The notes under the pieces were generated by a model. That model saw nothing but the letters and a program-made list of their open reading frames with translations, ran no database searches and was not told the origin of the DNA. Of a stretch of 64,000 nt of DNA, positions 1 through 11,747 are shown piece by piece. The number at the start of each line of letters is the position of its first letter. Position 1 is the stretch's first letter. Source of the stretch: Polytrichum commune (lineage: Eukaryota > Streptophyta > Polytrichopsida > Polytrichales > Polytrichaceae); assembly GCA_950295325.1 (NCBI GenBank), contig OX485805.1, forward strand, positions 2,852,501 to 2,916,500, in the 5' to 3' direction. The translations under genes and the position numbers were made by a program.

Positions 1-26
1 GCTATGCTAGCGAATTTGAAGGTGTT

Positions 27-3000
27 ATGGAACATGAAACTACAATTGGTGTCGCCAATGCAGAGGATGATTTCATACCAACATGTGAGGGTTATTCGCG
101 GGAACAATGGATTGATCTTAATGTTGTCATAGTCAATGGATACGGCGTCCCCGTGGCCAATGGTGTTTGTAGGAACTCAAATCCTATGGACTGTATTGAT
201 GCAAATCCCCTTGGGGAGGAAGATGTTGGGGTGTGCATTTTGAACTCCTTACATCCATTGGAAGTACCTCCTGGTTGGAGATTCTCTCTTCGTCGATGGC
301 CGTTGCGAAGTGTTCTTCACGATGGTGTCAGCTTGTGGAATCATGCACGTCGTTTTGAGGAAATACAAAAGACTTTGTTCGCCACAATGCGTCCTAGACA
401 AGGTCGGCGTAAATATGATTCCGTTCGCGTGCCCCGTGAACCCACGCAACGTCGTCGAGATCTAACATTGGGAGACACATCTATTAGGTCCGTAGCAACA
501 AAGGATTGTTGTGCAAAAATGTGTTGCCAACTATTTCCCCGTGACAAAATCAAATCTTTGAGACAAGAGATGTGGCTTGCGGACTTTCGGATGCGATCTG
601 CAAAGAAACTTGAAGTCCATCGCAACATGCACTTTGATGCCGAAGGTCGTAAGGTTGTGACCTTGGAAAATATAGAGGTATGCTGCACGGCATGGTACAT
701 TATACATGCAGTTTCAAAGGCAGATTTTTATAGGTTCCGGAACTACTCGCTGCAAGGACGGCGTTCTCGGTTCCATGGCAACTCTGGTACAAAGAAGCCC
801 AGGGAGGCAACACTCCAAGCAGCTGCAACACTATCAACCATCATTATGCCATTAGCAGATGCGATGCCACACAAAACACGGACTCTGCCGTCGGGGGAAA
901 AGGTTGTCCAGATGGTTTTAGCTACAGGGACAAAATGGAAGAACATACTTATGGATGTTAATGAGGTTGGCGAAAAGGCTGGATGTGGGCCGATTTCGTT
1001 GTCAAAATTGAGTGTGATCAAGAATCAACAATTTGCAGAGTACATTACGAAGAGGCCTGGGGATAAGTTTGCCAGGTGTTCTGCTTGTGAAAAATACAAG
1101 GGCCTTCGAGATGCACATCCCATAGGGACTGAGTCGCACAATAGACATCAACGGAAATACATTGAGCATGTCAACAACCAAGAGGCACACCGTCAAGACT
1201 ACTACAAGAATCGCGCATTATCGATAATGAGGCCGAATGAGGTTTTGACAATCATTCATGACAAAATGGACCATGCGAAGACTGCGTGCCCTTGTTATGC
1301 ACGGAAAATAAAGGCTACAGATGGATATTTCAAGCTCCCAATATCTGTCACAGGTTCGTTGGTTTTCACATTTTTTTTGCGAACCCACATACTCATCGTT
1401 AAGAGTTACGGATGTACATCCGTAAGTGTTTGTTCATTTTCTTGGCCTGCTTGCGGAAAAATTGAATTTCCTTATTATAAATGATATTGGAATGTACTTC
1501 TCATTTGTATGTCTTAATTCAGGTATGATCGCACATGGCCATGTGGACGTCAAGTATGCACATTATGGCTTGGATTTCTATCCAGGCGACGCCAATCATA
1601 CCGTAGGGTCTTTTGCAAAACTTCTACGAGATCTTGAGAGTCCGCCAACATCATCCTCTCGCGCTCTTTTTGTTGGATGTGGAACAACACCGATTTATGA
1701 GGCTGTGCTAGAGGGGAAAGAAGTATGTCTATCGTCACTGCAAGAACCGCCTGAACAAACCGTTCTTGCTAAACCTTTGCCTCCAACTCTACATGTGCAA
1801 TTGAACAATTGTGCCAAAGACAACAAATGTCGATACGTGTTTTGTTTTTGGTCATTGCTCGTAGCCAAGGGCATTTTCAAAGAAGTGTTTGTGTCTTTTT
1901 TGATGGTTGGCCACACGCATGATGACATTGACGCTTCATTTGGACGTTGGAGTATGAAGTTGCACGAGGAGGATTTTCCGACGATTCCTCTTCTCATGAA
2001 ATCATACATGGATTTGGATAATGTGCCAGTCATCCCGCATTTGATTGAAGAAGTGCCCGATTTCAAAGCGTTTATCGAACCATTCATTCTTAAGGGAGGT
2101 GACCGTTTAGTGGACCATACCAAGGCTCAACAATTCCGATTCTATATGCGTGATGATGGTTTGCCGGCCATGCAATTCAAAGTTTTGTGCACTTCCCCGG
2201 ATTGGGGTCCAGAGGAAGGGATACTCGTATGGCGCCAAAACGAAGAAGGCAAATGTATGCTACCTGATGGGGAGCCGAAGCCTTGCAAACCCAACCCCAT
2301 GAGGAATGGACCAGAAATCATCAAAGGTATATCCGGATTCATCCAATATTGGAAAGAATTGTGCGAGGAAGACATCACAAGGCGTGTTCGGGATACCCAC
2401 GAACCATTGATTACGTACTGGGATCGCATTCGCTCAGCATTGCTAGCACCCGATGTCGAAACACATTCATGTTTGACACAAGGTTTTTGGCCACAAAGCC
2501 GAGTGACAATCGTGGAATCTGAGGCCATGTTCTTCGACAATGGGGACATCCGTGAAGAGTTCGTAGCGGACGACCATTATGTTGGCCCAGCTCGTAATCG
2601 TCCGGCTCCATCATTTCGTGTGGCTGTTGATTGCTACGAAGGGTATATGATCCTCGTACGTCCTGGAGATGAGGAGCACCCTAAACCGATTTGGTTGGTA
2701 AAAGCATTGTCATCACCAAATTTTGTTCCAACTAGCCCAAATTTTCATCAAATTGAGGTGGAATATTGCCGTCCCAGCACCAAAGATCAAAATGTGCTCC
2801 GCACATATTTAGGGTGGGACACCAAAAAAGGTTTCAAATGGACAATGGACTCAGCATACGAACCAATATGGATAAACACAGATACCATACTTTGTGCTTG
2901 GAAACCACGCAAAGGTTCCAAATCAGAGACAATGACCATCCCCCAAAAACATATAGATTTTGCCAAAGACAACTTGGCACGTATTGCTGCTGCAGAAAAC

Positions 3001-3045
3001 GATGTCGAGAATGGAAATGAAGCTGAAGATGAAGATGGAGAATGA
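27..3045 (+). CDS. DUF7869-type transposon protein, two exons, 5' partial
   Basis: Two exons, 27-1353 and 1523-3045, join across a GT-AG intron with phases that match; the product is about 950 residues. The frame is also open leftwards to the window edge, so the ATG at 27 may be internal. Exon 1 has a Cys/His-rich stretch (FARCSACEKYKGLR, then CPCYARK) near the junction. Exon 2 has the core I associate with DUF7869 proteins: QLNNCAKDNKCRYVF, then FLMVGHTHDDIDASFG around window 1900-1945. That Asp/His pattern suggests an RNase-H-like fold. The C-terminus is acidic (EDEDGE). DUF7869 proteins are multicopy in plant and animal genomes and behave like transposon proteins, but their reaction is not established. 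No stop or frameshift was seen, so this copy may be functional. The palindromic array downstream may belong to the same element. Confidence 0.72.
1406..1425. repeat. Perfect 20-bp palindrome in the intron of the DUF7869-type gene
   Basis: TTACGGATGTACATCCGTAA reads the same on both strands and lies inside intron 1354-1522. Related half-sites (TTACGGATGT followed by GGA.TCC) occur downstream of the gene near 3187 and 3245. This suggests a binding motif of the element, but binding is only inferred. Confidence 0.6.
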
Positions 3046-3700
3046 TATTGACGTAGGGTTGGACCACAATTATTTGAAATGTGTCTTGGTTTTTCATGAA
3101 ATATATGACATTGGGGTCGAATACTATATTAGACACATTTTATAGCAATTTTATAGATTACAATTATATATCATGATTGTATTGATTTACGGATGTGGAA
3201 TCCAACTTCACATGCGCTATCAAATGTTTTTTATATGTTTGTGTTTACGGATGTGGAGTCCAAACTATATAATTATATTGCAGATGCTAATTTGCAATTT
3301 CTTATACACACTGTCAAATTATTTTAATATTGTTGCGTTTGGGATGTGCCGTTCAATTCACCCACAATTGGCTAAGATGTTATGTTTGGGATACGCATCC
3401 AAGAGTCCCTAGATATAAAATCAGATGGCTATTTATAGATTCATTAATTTTGTTCAATACAAAATCAAAAATACAAAATAATTGTGAATTTGTGACATTG
3501 GAATATTGTGTTGGCGTAGTTTTGATTATCCCCCAAATAATTACTATATTTAGAAACATATATATTCATCACATATGGATCTTTCGAACATTATGTTGCC
3601 ATTGTTCCCCATGTTCCCTACGTTCACAATATTCGCATCCGAAACTACGGGTCCAATTTATTTTGAGACTTTCCAAAGTCTCCAATTAACGAATATAGTG
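3046..3700. other. 3' flank of the DUF7869-type gene, no gene seen
   Basis: AT-rich sequence with short ORFs lacking recognisable domains. It contains degenerate palindromes near 3187, 3245 and 3388 that resemble the intronic palindrome of the preceding gene. It probably belongs to the 3' subterminal part of that element. Confidence 0.5.
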
Positions 3701-3702
3701 TT

Positions 3703-4003
3703 AAATTGACTAACATATTGTCTTCCTTTAGGTCGACTCAACCTAAATTGACTAACATATTGTCCTCCTTTAGGTCGACTCAACCTAAATTGACTAACAT
3801 AATTGTCCTCATTTAGGTCGACTCAACCTAAATTGACAACATAATGTCCTCAGTTAGGTCGACTCAACCTAAATTGACAACATAATGTCCTCATTTAGGT
3901 CGACTCAACCTAAATTGATAACATAATGTCCTCATTTAGGTCGACTCAACCTAAATTGACAAAATATTGTCCTCATTTAGGTTGATTCAACCTAAATGAG
4001 TCG
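3703..4003. repeat. Tandem array of imperfect palindromes, 41-43 bp period, 7 units
   Basis: The core AGGTCGACTCAACCT recurs with cores starting at about 3731, 3773, 3816, 3857, 3898, 3939 and 3980. Spacings are 42, 43, 41, 41, 41 and 41 bp. Each core is flanked by TTT...AAA, making a near-palindrome of about 21 bp. The unit otherwise reads AAATTGACAACATAATGTCC with small changes. The array follows the DUF7869-type gene and may be its subterminal repeat region; that assignment is inference. Confidence 0.85.
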
Positions 4004-4029
4004 ATTTCCCAGCTTAACATACTCTCATT

Positions 4030-4598
4030 CACGGGTAGGTCACTCTAAGGCATTTTTGTGCACCACGTGCGGCTGGGGTTTTTTTTTTGTTTTGTTTTGG
4101 GGCTATTTACCTTCAAGGGCTAAATTAAAGCCTCCCTATAATTACATAAATTAAAAAAATGGCCCATTTGTTTGCACCCTTCCATTACTTATATTGTCCA
4201 AGTCATTGCAATTTTTTGTACTCTATATTCCTTTTAAGTAATAAAAGCTAATGTACTTCCTAAACACATTGACGAGTGTTAAGGGAAACCATGGAAACAA
4301 AGAAGGGTGCAAACAGTAATATCATTGCAAACAAAGTTATGAAGAAAACACATAGGAGACCATAGCAAACATACTAAACATACCTTCTAGGATCCTTATC
4401 TTCAGCCCCTATATTAATTTTACAAAAAAATAATGGCCCACATTTTATGTCCACTAACTTACTTATAATGGGATTGTCTACATTTAATGGCCCCTTCATT
4501 ATTTGGAATTCCTTTATAATTTTTATTTCAAATGATTTTAATCCTCTCTATATTATGCCGCACGTCGTTTTTAAAATGCACTAAGTGACCTACCCGTG
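4030..4598. mobile_element. hAT-type MITE, copy A, complete
   Basis: A 569-bp non-autonomous element. The left end reads CACGGGTAGGTCACT and the right end is its reverse complement (AGTGACCTACCCGTG), giving a perfect 15-bp terminal inverted repeat that continues imperfectly to about 25 bp. It is flanked by a perfect 8-bp duplication, CTCTCATT, at 4022-4029 and 4599-4606. An 8-bp duplication with short inverted repeats is typical of the hAT superfamily. There is no coding capacity. A near-identical copy lies at 36972-37531. Confidence 0.9.
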
Positions 4599-4606
4599 CT
4601 CTCATT

Positions 4607-6549
4607 TTAATGGAAACTACACGTCTGAAGTATAATCTAGTATTTATCAACCTAACATGACTTTTAGGTGTCCAAATGGGCAATATTATTTTGAGAGGAT
4701 CCCACTCTCTCACGAGCTCTCTCAAAATATTGAATATCGTGTTAGATGGTCTTTGAAAATAGTCCAAGTATGAAACATGATCCATTTGATACCATGTAGG
4801 AATTCGTGTAGATTTTACATCCATCTTGCATTCACTTACTCCATTGGTCCCTCAAGCGTATTGTGAAGTGAACTTGGACCGGCTCCACCTTTTCCACCAA
4901 TGAGAGTGCTTGGAGTGTGATGTTCACGGGCCCTCGGTCTCATGTGTGAAGCGGTCAAATCTAATATGACGAAGACAAATTCACAATATTTGTAGGGAAA
5001 TAAGCAATGACTTAACTTAGCGCCATTCAAAGCAAAAGAATGACATCGTGCAATAGGGAACTTTGATATGATTATAGCATGGGATCATGTAGAACAAAAA
5101 TTTAGGCTATAGCCTATAGATAGGAATTTTTTATTTCTTGTCTTTTGGACTTAAGATGAAATTAGCAAGTTATAGTTAGATATATGTTGTTTAGAGGCCA
5201 TTGCAGCAGGACATATGCATGAGGTAGAGGTTACGACTATATATTAGAGACAAGGATAAGAGACTTTTGCATGAGATAGCAAGCATGCCATTTCCATGAT
5301 GATAGTCTAGCAATAGGTTGTATAGTGAGAGGCTATAAACATGGTAAGGAAACAGGCAAGCAACTTGATTACAAAATGTTAGTTTTATTTCCGGTCAAGA
5401 GCCGAAGATGAGTGATAGCATTACCGCCCGTGATAAGAGTATTGTGAGGCAATGCGGCCCCAATTCAATGATTACAAACTCAACATGTCACCCATGACCA
5501 TGAAGTAGATTTTTTTTTAATAAAGTAGAGCGCAATGTGATAATACCAAAGTTTGAATGTGAGTAAATGTATATATATGTGTGTATGTGAAAGGGGAAGA
5601 AGAGGAAGTATATGTGAGTGAGAAGTGAGGAAAGAATGCTTGGTGGAGAGGAAGTATGAATAGCAAGTGGATAATGCATGAAGGATGTGAGATGTTATTA
5701 ACGAAAATCACATGTAAAACAAAAAATAAAGAGTTGGAGGGGTTGTTTCGGACAAGGAATAAAGTGGGATGTTCCTTCTTCCTTTGGACTTTGGGCTTGG
5801 CCTTTGGAGGCTTCACATTGTGCCCGATAGAAGGCTCTAATTCTTATATTTTATTGGCTATTTTCAGCCCATTTCTTTTGGACTCTCAACAAAGTTTGGC
5901 CATTCAATCCTGTGGCCTCTCGACTTGGATGGCCACAATGTGAAGCGGCTCAAAGACCCAATGGCATCCCACTTGGAAACTATATTCCGGCAGAAGTAAT
6001 GATGAATTAGAGAGTCCTCTACAGTAGTCCGCTGGTCATAGGGTGGCACATATCCTTAACCCCTAATTTCCAAAGAGGCCAAAAGTGACAACATGTCAAA
6101 GAGCAAAGGTCATATGGCCAAGCTAAGTTAAACATGGGCCACGCCCGACAAGCATGTAGTACTAGTACAAATCAAGGCTCTTCTGAACACGAAAAAGGAG
6201 CCATTTTCACATAAACATATCTATTTTAAATAGTGTTTAAAAATAGGTCCAGTTGGTCCCAAAAATGTTGTTAGGGTCGTGTTCTAAGGGTCATGCCCCC
6301 TTTGACACAAACCCCCTCCTATTGTTGGGCTTTGTCAGATTGCCTGGGTCCACCTCAGATTTCATGGCAAATTAATTATGATGCAACCTGACACATATAT
6401 ATTCTTGTATACAAGTGGTAATCTTGTGTTTAGTAATTACCAAATTCATTTTTCGACATGGTAAGTTTTGGTCCGTGGTATATTTCTAAAAATGAACACA
6501 TTCATTTAAAAATAAGACGTGACACCCAAAAGTAAGGCCCTTCCCACCT
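4607..6549. other. No gene recognised
   Basis: AT-rich sequence with scattered short ORFs and no recognisable domain. Near 4690-4735 there is a short fold-back (ATTTTGAGAG against CTCTCTCAAAAT). No terminal repeats or target duplications were identified. Confidence 0.5.
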
Positions 6550-6554
6550 ACTAG

Positions 6555-6640
6555 GTGTGGCCAAGAGGTGTTGGGCCAAGGATTCGAATTTGGACCTCCT
6601 AACCCTACTCCAACACCTTGGCCACCAGCCCATTACACCT
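6555..6640 (-). repeat. tRNA-like SINE head (possible)
   Basis: On the minus strand TGGCCAAGGTGTTGG resembles a Pol III A box, and about 35 nt later AATTCGAATCC resembles a B box (GGTTCGANNCC). The two flanks also pair as an inverted repeat (GGCCAAGAGGTGTTGG against CCAACACCTTGGCC). No clear tail or target duplication was found, so this is only a candidate. Confidence 0.35.
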
Positions 6641-6764
6641 CACATGTGCAAATAGAGGGCTTTTGAAGCTCTCTATATGTGAAGGTCGCTTTTACCATGT
6701 ATTGCATGGAATCTATGACTAATAAGTAGCCAAAAATATAATAGAAACTTCAGGAACCTTACGC

Positions 6765-9142
6765 ATGGCCAACAAAATAGCAAGATGGCACCATGGGCCA
6801 CAAGAATGTGATTATAATCTACAAGATTTTGGTCCTTCTGTTTGTTTACCACCACCGGAGGTGATTTTTGAGATACAATGTAAACTAAGTAAAAGAAATA
6901 AAGATAATGTCTATAAGGAGATTATGGCTAGCATGGGGCTTGATAGGCCCACAACTTCATCAAGAGATGAAAGAAGCAGAGAAACTAATCATGAGAATAA
7001 TCAAGGGCCGGGTGGCCAACTAGTTAACACTCCGATACGTAATAATGCAGCTAGTCTTATGGCATTAGGCAAACATGTGTTAACACCAAGACAAGGGAGA
7101 ATATGGGAGTTTCGGAGCAAGTCCCACCTTGGAAGACAGTAAAAACAAGGTGTGGACACATACCATGGAGTAATTATTATGAAGTGGAATATCATCACAC
7201 ACAATATCCGGGGGCTCAATGACCCGGAAAACATTACAAATGAACGATGTTTTATTAACTCCTTAGTACTTAGGGCGGACATCGTCATGCTACAAGAGCA
7301 TAAATTAAGGGGCATGGCATTAGATAACTTAGGATATAGGCTCATGCCGGGATGCACTAGCTGGATCCTTAAAGCGGCACTGGGGAAAGGAGTTGGCTCA
7401 ACCCCAACACGGCGGGCAAAGGGGGGGGGTGGGAATTTTACTTGCTTAGGGTACTATATGATAATGGAGTTGTATAGATCAAACTAGAGGGGGTGGAAGG
7501 GGACAATATAGGAATCGCATGTATCTATGCGAACAGAGTGAAGACATTTATGGCATATTATGGTTGATGCCTTACCTAAGGACTGCGAATGGATCTTAGG
7601 GGGAGATTTTAACATGACAAAAAGGGTGGAAGACAAATCTAATGACTGTGGGAGAGCCGTAAGTGACTTAGAGAGATATACATGGAATGAATTGCTTAAT
7701 GCCTTCCAAATAAATGATGCATTCATCCATCTAAGGGGGCCTAGATTTCTTGGAACAACGGGCAAAAGGGCAGGTACAATGACTTCCTAGGCTTGACAAA
7801 TTTTACACGCCAAAGTATAGTAGGTTAGAGATGAAGCAATTGACATACTTCATTCATGGATACTTGGTGGGATCAGACCACTTGCCGGTCCCACTAGAAA
7901 TATGCTTTGGAAAAGGTGAAGTTAGGAAGTTAGCATTCAAATTGAATGTAGCGCATCCTGGGGGGGGGGGGGAATTGGAGAAAAACTAAAAGAAAAATGG
8001 GACAGTCTACCGAAGGACGCACCCTTCTTCTCCAAACTCAGACATATAACTAGGTATTATAGACAATACAGTAAGTAAAATGCAAAAGAACACAGGTGGG
8101 AGGAGCTTAGTACTAGGGCCAGATTGGAGATAGTAATAGCCAACTTACACAATGATATCTACAATATTGAAAAGTAGGGGGAGGTCAATCAATACAAGAG
8201 TATTCTAGAGGAAATAGAATCAAGGAATGCACGAGGGGCGGTGGTTAGATCCAAGGTTAAATGGCAAAAGGTGGGGAATAAATGTATTGCTGAATTTTTC
8301 AAATCAGTATGGCAAAAGAACACAAAAGCAATCATCTTGGAGTTGCGGGACAACCAGAGTAGATGTTTTACAAAGAAAGAGGAGTTGGAAAAGATGTGTC
8401 TAGAATTTTACAAAAATATCTATCAACATAAGGAAGTTTCGGAATGCACACTTAGAGAATCTCCCAAACACATTTATGGCCTCTATGAATGAAACCTTAT
8501 CACATGAAATTACGGAGAAAGAGCTCTCTTCGGCAATTCTCTCAATTGCTAAAGGGAAGACACCTGGGCACAATGGGATACTGATAGAGTTCTTCCAACG
8601 TTTTTGGCCAACTATTGGTCTAAATTTTTACCAAATGCTACGTAGAGGGGTAGAAGATTGGGCTTTACATGAAGGGGTGAATAAAGGGCTTATCAACCTC
8701 ATTCCAAAAGACGGTGATTCCAAAGACCTTAACTACTGGAGGCCAATTACCCTCCTAACGGCAAGCTATAAAGTTTTTGCTAAAACCCTGTAACTTAGAT
8801 TACAACCCATACTTAGGGATGTGATCAGTCCAGAGCAAATGGCCTTTCTCCCACTTAAGTTTATCTTCAATAATATTGTTCTAGCCCAAGAAACCTTACA
8901 TTGGGCAAAGGTGACTAAATAACCCACAATTTTCTTAAAACTAGACTTCTCTAAAGCCTAAGACAAAGTGTCTTAGAGGCTTCTTTTCAGCACAATGTAT
9001 AGGATGAATATGATTGAGAAATTCATAAAATGGGTTAAATTATTGTTTGAAAACGCCTCGGCCGCTATTAACCTTAATGGCATTCCGGGCAATAGTTTCA
9101 AAATAGGGAGAGGAGTGAGGCAATGTTGTCCACTTGCCCCTT
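6765..9142 (+). pseudogene. L1-type LINE, 5' part (endonuclease and start of RT), decayed
   Basis: A non-LTR retrotransposon interrupted by stops and frameshifts. The endonuclease begins near 7182 with WNIITHNIRGLND and continues ADIVMLQEHKLR, typical of the AP-type endonuclease of plant L1 elements. A second block (LGGDFNMTKRVEDKS, about 7590-7790) is the endonuclease C-terminal half. Reverse transcriptase starts near 8470: FFQRFWPTIG, LINLIPKDGDSKDLNYWRPI, LKLDFSKA and GVRQCCPLAP at 9110-9142. The RT sequence stops exactly where the Mutator-like element begins and resumes at 20581 in the same frame. A run of 13 G residues lies at 7960-7972. The 5' boundary is approximate. Confidence 0.85.
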
Positions 9143-9240
9143 GAGGGAAGCTATCTTATGAGCGATGAGCAGTGAGCGGTGAGCGGTGAGCAGTAACACA
9201 TGAGCAATGAGCAGTAACATATGAGCAATGATTCCAAATT
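9143..9240. repeat. Left terminal inverted repeat and subterminal GAGC repeats of the MULE
   Basis: After the 20-bp terminus, GAGCGATGAGCAGTGAGCGG and further GAGCRRT units follow at about 7-bp steps. The same motif in inverse orientation fills the right end. Subterminal repeats of this kind often bind the transposase; here that is inferred. Confidence 0.8.
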
Positions 9241-9359
9241 TAGTAAAGACACACGGGTTTAGGGTACACAACCAAAATTTTGACAAATTAATTGCATATT
9301 TTCAATTGTAAATTGCCAATATTTTAAATGAAGCACAAGTGAAAGGGCCCTATTTCCAT

Positions 9360-9595
9360 AGATCATTTAAAACACTTTCAATTCATTGCTGATTTTTATT
9401 ATAATAATCCAAACCAATACATGTCATTTATTGACATCCTTATACATGTAGTTACAACCAACACTTGCACAACTACTCACATTCCACAACACCATCAAGC
9501 TCAAGTAGGTGCATAACCTCATTATACGTACATGTAGGTGCCATAATTGTGAGCCACTCAAACTGCTCACGGGTTGAATTAAGGCACATAATCTA
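9360..9595 (-). pseudogene. Second, truncated copy of the transposase 3' end
   Basis: This stretch resembles 9940-10130 (for example CATTGCTGATTTTTATTATA, ACATGTCAT, TACTCACATTC/CTC, and the codons for the last residues before the transposase stop). It looks like a tandem duplication of the gene's 3' end and UTR, now diverged. It has no open frame of useful length. Confidence 0.6.
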
Positions 9596-9654
9596 CAAAT
9601 GAAAGGAAATTAGATATTAGAAATAGTCAATATGTAGGTAACTACTAGGTTTTG

Positions 9655-9860
9655 AGACATCCGCCTGTGGATGCGAGTTGTGTAAGAGACTGGTATTAGG
9701 TCTGTATCAACCCGGGTTCGAATCCGGTTGGTTACATTGATTGGTGCTATCCCAAATTGAGCTAGTGATAAAGCAGGAATAATTTATAGGCGGATACCAA
9801 GAAGACGTTACTACGCGGATGTGCGTAGAATCTTCTCAATTATTTTTTATTTTTAGAAAC
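9655..9860 (+). repeat. SINE-like insertion with exact B box (possible)
   Basis: GGGTTCGAATCCGG near 9713-9727 contains the exact Pol III B-box consensus, and TGGATGCGAGTTGTG about 45 nt upstream is a weak A-box candidate. The segment ends near 9860 in a T/A-rich tail (ATTATTTTTTATTTTTAG). It separates the two copies of the transposase 3' end. No tRNA cloverleaf could be drawn and no target duplication was found. Confidence 0.4.
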
Positions 9861-11416
9861 TTGTTATTATTTATCCATGTCAATCAATCAAACCGCTCAC
9901 GGTTGGGTCGTAGTCTAAATAGAAATGAAGTTACTGAATCATTTGAAATACTTCCAGCCCATTGCTGATTTTTATTATAAAAATCCAAACAAAAACATGT
10001 CATATTTTGACATTCAAATATATGGTACTTAATAGACCATTTACAATACTACTCACACTCTACAATACCAGCAAGTTCAAGTAGTCGCATGACCTCGTTA
10101 TAGGTATATGTAGGTGCATGAATGAATTTGTTACTCTCGTAATCCACCTTGCACAAAAATCTAAACACATAATAAAGATGTTTACAATACACCCATTTTC
10201 CTTTCTTTCCCAATGCATGAGAGGACATTTTCGTGAAATCCGGGCATGTGCAATGCGGGATGTCGCCAATTGTGACATGGTAGGTGATATCCTGCTTGGA
10301 GACAATGTTGATTATCACTCCAAAGCCCGGATATGGAATGGCAGTGACCCCAACCACATAGTAACCCTCCATGAGCCCGGCGCTCTCCCATTTGTTTTTG
10401 TGATCCGCTAGCGGTGCTGTTGGATTACGACGCACTGTCTTTCCAAACCTGAATGTAGGGTGGGCGTCCGGGTTTGGTGGCATAGAAAAATGTGAGCGAG
10501 GGATGGGGAGAGTTGCGATTGTTGAAAGCCTACGACGAGGGGACAATGCCTCCCTTTGCTGTAGTTGAAATCCAGCATCTTCAAGTGCCAAAACCTCCTC
10601 TCGCGATAGATTGGTACCTATCTTCACCGGCCATGTGTTGGGTACTATAGGCCAGTCCAACACATATTTCTTCTTACTGCCACTCACACAACGTTTGATG
10701 TCGTCAGGGCAAAACCAAAATTCATACTCCACATTGTTGGGAGAGCGAAATTCCTTCCTGAGCCCTTTGTATGTTGGAGCAGGTGTGCCATGTTTCCCAG
10801 TCCCGACTTTGGCATTGCACATAGTCCCTGTGATGGCCTGCAGTGCCCAACATCGTTTGGCTGAGTTGGGTGGTAATCTTGTAATGTGCCACTTGGAAGC
10901 AAGATAATCTGTCTCTAACACGGATGTAGTATGAGCCACACCATGAATTGTAGAACTCAACGATTCCTCTATGCGTTGACGAGTTGCTCGGGTGTTCGGA
11001 CGAGGAATGGAATAGTTCACTTTGTCGGGTCGATGAGAGTCACAATCAGCACCCGGTGGTAGGTTGAGTTTGCGTTTGGTGGAACCAAAGAGCTCTGACC
11101 CTTCCAATGCACAATCTCTAGTGTTGACGTCTTCTGCCCCTGGATAAGACTTCATGGCATCGGCCAACATTTTTGGATCTCCACACCTAGCAGCCGCTTT
11201 GAGTTTCAAGGATGCCGAATCAGGACCTTTACCATCAGACCCCTCTTTCAACCATGTCCGGTAATTTGCAATTTGCATGAAGGCACGGATCATGTCGTCC
11301 ACTGTAGCTTCATATAAACAAGTCATCTTGTTGCCGGACTGTTGGAGCCATTTGTTGTGTACAGTCTCTGCAAGGTTGCATGTTGGCATTTCCGCACGCT
11401 CTTCTATTGTCATATC

Positions 11417-11747
11417 CTATGAACAACACACAAATACAAGGATAAGACAAACATAAGATAGATTATATATCTAGGTTTGGGTCGTTCAACCCAAAATGGC
11501 TGCCACGTTTGGGTCGAACGATCCAAACTGCCTACAAGGTTTGGATCGAACAACCCAAACTGCCTACAAGGTTTGGGTCGAACGACCCAAACTGTTTGTT
11601 ATTTGTTATGTACAGTCTCTGCAAGGTTGCATATTGGCATTCCCGCACGCTCTTTTATTGTCATATCCTATGAACAACACAGAAAGACAAAAATAAGAAA
11701 AACATAGGATATATTACATTGAATAATGAAGTTTGATATGTACTTAC
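11417..11747 (-). other. Transposase intron with duplicated acceptor and exon start
   Basis: Bases 11609-11668 repeat 11357-11416: the acceptor, the first codons of exon 3 (DMTI...ERA...M) and the following 15 residues. The upstream copy runs into a stop soon after HNK. Using it would truncate the transposase before the SWIM finger. Between the two copies lies a 32-bp palindrome array. This looks like a segmental duplication; use of the decoy acceptor is unknown. Confidence 0.65.
11475..11592. repeat. 32-bp-period palindrome array, 4 units, in the transposase intron
   Basis: Units start at 11475, 11507, 11539 and 11571, exactly 32 bp apart. Each is a 22-bp palindrome with arms GTTTGGGTCG and CGACCCAAAC and a 2-bp centre, with one or two changes in the first three units; the fourth has intact arms around AA. 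Spacers are 10 bp (TGCCTACAAG twice). The same arms and period occur at 16099-16248 in the other gene of the element. Confidence 0.92.

Noticed and set aside
7960-7972. Run of 13 G as a G-quadruplex or regulatory site
   Set aside because: It lies in a decayed LINE and is most simply a slippage product.
9700-9730. tRNA gene suggested by GGGTTCGAATCCGG
   Set aside because: No cloverleaf or acceptor stem could be formed; a SINE-like remnant fits better.
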